Of a stretch of 64,000 bases of DNA, positions 60,562-64,000 are shown one piece after another. Positions within the stretch are counted from its first letter, which is position 1; each line of letters opens with the position of its first letter. Position numbers and translations under genes: made by a program. Below the pieces are notes generated by a model. It was not told where the DNA came from. It did no database searches and was given only the letters and a program-made list of their open reading frames with translations. This DNA is from Lysobacteraceae bacterium PS02340 (GTDB lineage Bacteria; Pseudomonadota; Gammaproteobacteria; Xanthomonadales; Xanthomonadaceae), in assembly GCA_029959605.1 (NCBI GenBank), contig JASCOC010000002.1, positions 62,001 through 126,000 of the forward strand, in the 5' to 3' direction.

Positions 60562-61932
60562 TCACTCCGCGTGACGGTCCGCGATCTCCGCCAGTCGCGC
60601 ATCGAGCGCTTCGCGCGGCCACCAGCGACCGCGTGCCATGACGCCCAGCGGCGCCTGCGCATGCGACAGGTCTTCGCGCGGGTCGCCGGCCAGCAGCACC
60701 AGATCCGCGCGACGGCCGACTTCGACGGTGCCGAACGCATCGGGCGTGCCGAGCGCCTGCGCCGCGTTGCGCGTGCCGGTGATCAGCGCCTCGTACGGCG
60801 TCAGACCGGCGGCCTGCATCATCGCCATCTCGCGATGGATCGAGAAACCGGGCACGTTGAAGAACTGCGGCGCGTCGGATCCGAGCACGATCGGCGCGCC
60901 GCCGTCGTGCAATGCCTTCAGCAGCTCACGTCGCAGCGTGACGAGCGCCTGCGCGGCATCGGGCTGGAAGGTGTCGCGCGCCGCGTACTCGTGCTTCGCA
61001 CGGCGCCAGCGCTCACGCTCGGACGCCGGCATGTAGCGCATCTCCGGCCACTGCAGCATCGCTTCGGGCGTTTCGGGCGAGGCCATGTGTTCCACCAGGG
61101 TCAGCGTCGGCACGTTCCAGGTGCCGGCCGCACGCGTGCGTGCGACGGCCTCGTCGATACGTCCGCGATCGGCCCACTGCACCCAACCACTGCCGAACCA
61201 GCCCGCGTCGCGCGCGCCGGTCTCGGTGCCTGGCGGCACGAGGAACTCGACGTAGCGATCGAAGTGATCGATCGAGGCCTGCTTCGCATCGAGCGCGACG
61301 TCCAGCGGCACGCCCTCGGGAATATGGCCGGCGAACGGAATGCCCACCGCGTGCGCGGTCTCGGCCATGCGCGGATATGCATCGGCCGGAATGCTGCCGA
61401 TCTTGACCAGATCGAAGCCGGCGGCGTGATGCGCACGCACCTCGCGCACGGCTTCGTCGGCGTCCCGGCTGCGCAGCCACGGGCTGGCGACGACCATCGT
61501 CGGACCGTTGACTTCACCGCGCTCGATGCGCGCACGCAGGGCCGGATGCGAGACGTCGCCGGACATGTTGCGCACCAGCGTGACGCCGTTGGCCAGATAC
61601 AGATCCAGCGTGTCCTGCACACAGACCGGATCGTCGCCGCCCGGTACATGACCGTGGAATTCGGCGAGGCCCGGCATCAGCACGCGCTCCGAGCCGTCGA
61701 TCCGCGTCGCATCGTCCGGCACGTCGATGTCGTCGCGCGGGCCGATAGCGGTGATGCGGCCGTCGCGAACGACGACGGTCTGCGAGGACAGGCGCACGTC
61801 GCGGTCCATCGGCAGCACGTCGACGTCGACGAATGCGAACGTGCCCGCATTGCCGGCATCCGGAGTCGTCTGCGCCTGCGCCGCGCCAGCCAACAGCAGG
61901 CTCGTGGCCGCAAGCCCGTGCCACCACCTCAT
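60562..61932 (-). CDS. secreted amidohydrolase family protein
   Basis: 456-residue metal-dependent hydrolase with a signal peptide (about 20 residues, cleavage after AAQA), so periplasmic. The metal site is built from FHGHV after LMPGLAE (His-x-His), later histidines in FAGHIPEG and SIDHFDRY, and the aspartate in VLGSDAPQF. The C-terminal part returns to the small beta domain (GTVEVGRRADLVLLAGDP). Related enzymes act as imidazolonepropionase-like or Xaa-Pro dipeptidases; the substrate here is unknown. Its ATG overlaps the stop of the upstream DUF2789 gene by 4 bases. Confidence 0.88.
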   Translation of the reverse strand: MRWWHGLAATSLLLAGAAQAQTTPDAGNAGTFAFVDVDVLPMDRDVRLSSQTVVVRDGRITAIGPRDDIDVPDDATRIDGSERVLMPGLAEFHGHVPGGDDPVCVQDTLDLYLANGVTLVRNMSGDVSHPALRARIERGEVNGPTMVVASPWLRSRDADEAVREVRAHHAAGFDLVKIGSIPADAYPRMAETAHAVGIPFAGHIPEGVPLDVALDAKQASIDHFDRYVEFLVPPGTETGARDAGWFGSGWVQWADRGRIDEAVARTRAAGTWNVPTLTLVEHMASPETPEAMLQWPEMRYMPASERERWRRAKHEYAARDTFQPDAAQALVTLRRELLKALHDGGAPIVLGSDAPQFFNVPGFSIHREMAMMQAAGLTPYEALITGTRNAAQALGTPDAFGTVEVGRRADLVLLAGDPREDLSHAQAPLGVMARGRWWPREALDARLAEIADRHAE

Positions 61933-62174
61933 GTGGACGGACGCGCATGCAGCGCCACATTGAGCTGGTCGATCACGACGATCCAGTCGGCATCCTCGAT
62001 GCGTTCCTCGCGCAGCAGCTGCGCCTGCGCATCGGTCCAGAAAGGCGCTTCTTCCAGCCGCACGTCGTCGGGCAGCGGACCGTGTTCGGCGATGAAGGCG
62101 CGGATCGAGGCCTCGTCGTTGGGCAGGCCCAACTGGGCGAAGAGTTCCGAAAACGGATGGATGGTCGATTCCAC
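61929..62174 (-). CDS. DUF2789 family protein
   Basis: 81-residue helical protein of unknown function: HPFSELFAQLGLPNDEASIRAFI, then EAPFWTDAQAQLLREERIEDADW match the family. It starts at a GTG at 62174, with GGAG 6 bases upstream. Its stop overlaps the amidohydrolase start (ATGA), so translation is coupled, although the one is cytoplasmic and the other exported. Confidence 0.85.
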   Translation of the reverse strand: MESTIHPFSELFAQLGLPNDEASIRAFIAEHGPLPDDVRLEEAPFWTDAQAQLLREERIEDADWIVVIDQLNVALHARPST

Positions 62175-62264
62175 GATGCACTCCAGGTTGGTCGTGCACC
62201 GAGCCTAACGCGGTCTGCGTCAACGCCGTTTCAGGCGCACGCGGAATTCCGGATGCCGGACACG

Positions 62265-62291
62265 CGAACCGCCCGGCATGCGGGCGGTTCG
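62265..62291. terminator. strong hairpin after the DUF1328 gene
   Basis: CGAACCGCCCG (62265-62275), 5-base loop, CGGGCGGTTCG (62281-62291): an 11-bp perfect stem 26 bases beyond the DUF1328 stop. No T-run follows on either strand, so it may act as a terminator with help or as an RNA-end stabiliser. Confidence 0.55.
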
Positions 62292-62316
62292 GTCGACACC
62301 TGTGCAGCGTTACAGA

Positions 62317-62493
62317 CTAACTGGCGACTTTCTTGGCGACCGTCAGGCCCAGCACGAACAGCACGACAGCGATGATGACCGCTGCCCAGAACAGGAACTT
62401 CGCGATGCCCATCGCGCCACCGGCAATACCGCTGAAGCCGAGCGCGCCGGCGACGAGGCCGATGACTGCGAAAATGATGGCCCACTTGATCAT
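62317..62493 (-). CDS. DUF1328 (YtjA-type) small membrane protein
   Basis: 58-residue membrane protein with two hydrophobic helices (about 3-24 and 30-52) and a short basic tail (AKKVAS). The sequence [27 protein letters not shown] is typical of the YtjA/DUF1328 family, often induced by envelope or osmotic stress. The ATG at 62493 has AAGGAG 8 bases upstream, a good site. Function unknown. Confidence 0.92.
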   Translation of the reverse strand: MIKWAIIFAVIGLVAGALGFSGIAGGAMGIAKFLFWAAVIIAVVLFVLGLTVAKKVAS

Positions 62494-62594
62494 GAAACGT
62501 TCTCCTTGCGGGGCGACGCGAATCCACGTCGCCAGTGGCCGAAATCTTCCGCCGCGTGCGGTGCGGATCGCGTGAACGCACGCCGTGCGTCGCG

Positions 62595-63221
62595 TCAGCG
62601 TACGCGGCGGGCGAGCGCGCGCAGCACGCAGAACATCCAGCCGAGAATCAGCACGATCACCGTCTTCTGCGCGAGACCGCGGGGCGCGTCGCGCCAGGCG
62701 GCGAGCACCCAGACCGATGCGAAACACAGCAGTGCCCACGGCAGTGCCCAACGCGCCGTGCGCCGCCACCCGGGATCGCGCAGGAAACCGAGCGCCTGCA
62801 CCACCATGCCGGTCGTCGCGAACAGGAACGCGCCCTGCGCGGACACACCATGGATCAGACCTTCCAGCGATCGATCCACGCCCGGCATGTCCATCCACGC
62901 ATACGCGGTGATCGACAGCGAGGTGCCGGCAAGCGCGAACAGCAGCAGCGCCGCCGCGCTGCGTGCCGGCAGCGCATGCGCTTCGCGCAAGGCCCAGCCG
63001 AGCGCGACCATGCCGATGCCGAGCGCGACGTATGCGATCTGCAGCAACGGCCCCCAATCACCGATCAGATACAGGCTCATCTGGCTGGCGACGGGATCGA
63101 GCCCGGGACGCAGGAGATGCAGCGCGACGGCCGCGGCGACAAAAACGGCGAGACTCGCGGCCGCGACGTGGCGCGCGCGGCGGATCGCAGGGCGCTGCGC
63201 AGGATCGATAAATGCTGACAT
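62595..63221 (-). CDS. DUF998-like integral membrane protein
   Basis: 208-residue protein with about six hydrophobic helices. The pattern fits DUF998: [30 protein letters not shown], a loop with [25 protein letters not shown], and [14 protein letters not shown] near the end. The ATG at 63221 opens [12 protein letters not shown]; a GTG at 63269 is possible but adds an uncharacteristic stretch. Function unknown. Divergent from the ROK-family gene. Confidence 0.82.
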   Translation of the reverse strand: MSAFIDPAQRPAIRRARHVAAASLAVFVAAAVALHLLRPGLDPVASQMSLYLIGDWGPLLQIAYVALGIGMVALGWALREAHALPARSAAALLLFALAGTSLSITAYAWMDMPGVDRSLEGLIHGVSAQGAFLFATTGMVVQALGFLRDPGWRRTARWALPWALLCFASVWVLAAWRDAPRGLAQKTVIVLILGWMFCVLRALARRVR

Positions 63222-63326
63222 CGGGAACTGGCGTCGGAACTTCGCGACGCATGCTACCGGAGCCGTCACGTTCCGCTAGCCGCGCACCCGTGACGATGCG
63301 CACCACTCCGTAGATCCCGTGCTCCG

Positions 63327-64000
63327 ATGCCGCGCGACACCCGCAACCGACACGCCGCGATCCGCCTGCCCGACCTGCGCATCGACAGCTGCAACCTGCC
63401 CCTGCGCGATCCCGACGGCGACGGGTTTCTCGGCGATCGCGCGAGCCAGACCGCGTTCCGCCGGTTTCTCGATGCGCGGCGCCGGCACCATTTCACCGGA
63501 CGCCGCGATCCCTTCGGTCGCACGGCGACCCATGCCATCTCCAAGAGCGAGATCGATCTGGTGCTGGTCGGCGGCGACGCCGATGCCGCGCACCTCGTGC
63601 ACGCGGCAGTCGAGGACCATGCGCACCAGCTCGCCGGTGTGGTGCGCGGCTTTCTGGCGACCGACGATTGGCACGGCGTGCGCCGCATCGTCATCGGCGG
63701 CGGATTTCCCGGCAGCCGCGTCGGCGCGCTGTCGGTGCGCCGCGCCGCACGTCTGCTCAAGCTCGCGCGCAGCGGCGTGGACCTGTCGCTGCTGCGCCAC
63801 GACGGCGACGATGCCGGTCTGCTCGGCTGGGTGCCGCTGGCCCCGGCGGCGACGCATCGGCACGACGCCTTCCTCGCGGTCGACATCGGCGGCACCAACA
63901 TCCGCTGCGGCATCGTGGCGCCACGGTTCGCCCAGCGCGAGGACGGCAGCCGCGCCCGCGTGCTCGAACGCAGCCAGTGGCGCCATGCCACCGAATCGCC
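63327..64000 (+). CDS. ROK family protein, cut by the right edge
   Basis: Open reading frame from an ATG at 63327 to the last base of the window, at least 224 residues, no stop. The ROK/sugar kinase phosphate loop VDIGGTNIRCGIV begins near residue 185, after an N-terminal part of about 180 residues (including DLVLVGGDADAAHLVHA, IVIGGGFPGSRVGALSVRR). The ATP loop lies near the very start in ordinary ROK glucokinases, so this one has a long N-terminal extension. As the C-terminal half is missing, kinase or regulator cannot be decided. Confidence 0.75.
   Translation, partial: MPRDTRNRHAAIRLPDLRIDSCNLPLRDPDGDGFLGDRASQTAFRRFLDARRRHHFTGRRDPFGRTATHAISKSEIDLVLVGGDADAAHLVHAAVEDHAHQLAGVVRGFLATDDWHGVRRIVIGGGFPGSRVGALSVRRAARLLKLARSGVDLSLLRHDGDDAGLLGWVPLAPAATHRHDAFLAVDIGGTNIRCGIVAPRFAQREDGSRARVLERSQWRHATES

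Overview
The window reads as a chromosomal segment of a GC-rich gammaproteobacterium of the Xanthomonadaceae/Lysobacteraceae (Lysobacter, Luteimonas, Stenotrophomonas, Pseudoxanthomonas type). This rests on overall gene content (S46 dipeptidyl-peptidase, YcaD next to a fused glucosylglycerol-phosphate synthase/phosphatase, PhaR with PhaB-type reductases, DUF1244, DUF3247 and DUF6165 proteins) and on dispersed hairpin repeats typical of xanthomonads. The genus cannot be fixed from sequence alone. Nearly everything is ordinary chromosome; the clearest accessory block is a restriction island at about 9.0-18.2 kb.

Layout. 0-9 kb: an AraC-type regulator, an H-NS-like protein, then the leucine/isovalerate catabolic operon liuA-liuB-liuC-liuD-liuE on the minus strand, with a divergent TetR-type regulator across an AT-rich dyad operator. 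9.0-18.2 kb: one minus-strand run hsdR-hsdM-hsdS-mcrB-mcrC (type I restriction-modification plus McrBC), the gene order of the E. coli K-12 immigration control region. 18.4-22.6 kb: guaA, guaB and folD. 22.8-31.7 kb: a DUF1244 protein, HtpX, GluQ-RS, PhaB, PhaR, a second PhaB-like reductase, an M48 protease, an FGE-fold lipoprotein, RNase D and tRNA-Ala(CGC). 31.8-43.3 kb: small conserved proteins, an MscS-type channel, RidA, an AI-2E-family permease, a flavoprotein, a pseudouridine synthase, a RIO kinase, an S46 peptidase and a LytS/LytR-type two-component pair. 44.0-47.2 kb: a translationally coupled trio of N-formylglutamate amidohydrolase-like protein, DUF1704 HExxxH metalloprotease and glutathione-synthetase-like ATP-grasp ligase. 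47-54 kb: VOC and MFS genes, a YdeP-type molybdopterin oxidoreductase and a Crp/Fnr regulator. 54.0-57.7 kb: the osmoprotectant operon ycaD-ggpPS. 57.7-64 kb: a repeat-rich gap, two MliC-like lipoproteins, an AtoE transporter, an amidohydrolase, small proteins and the start of a ROK-family protein cut by the right edge.

Themes. The Liu enzymes convert isovaleryl-CoA to acetoacetate and acetyl-CoA; AtoE and the acetoacetyl-CoA reductases with PhaR handle related C4 metabolites. The ycaD-ggpPS pair points to glucosylglycerol as a compatible solute. The best candidate for an undescribed system is the 44.0-47.2 kb trio, whose three enzymes (amide hydrolase, carboxypeptidase-like metalloprotease, peptide-type ligase) look like the parts of a make-and-break amide-bond cycle with no known substrate.

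Other points of note: ycaD appears to use a rare ATT start codon behind a good ribosome-binding site; a dispersed hairpin repeat sits in frame inside liuD; the FGE-fold lipoprotein lacks both catalytic cysteines; and the -10 box of tRNA-Ala overlaps the rnd stop codon.
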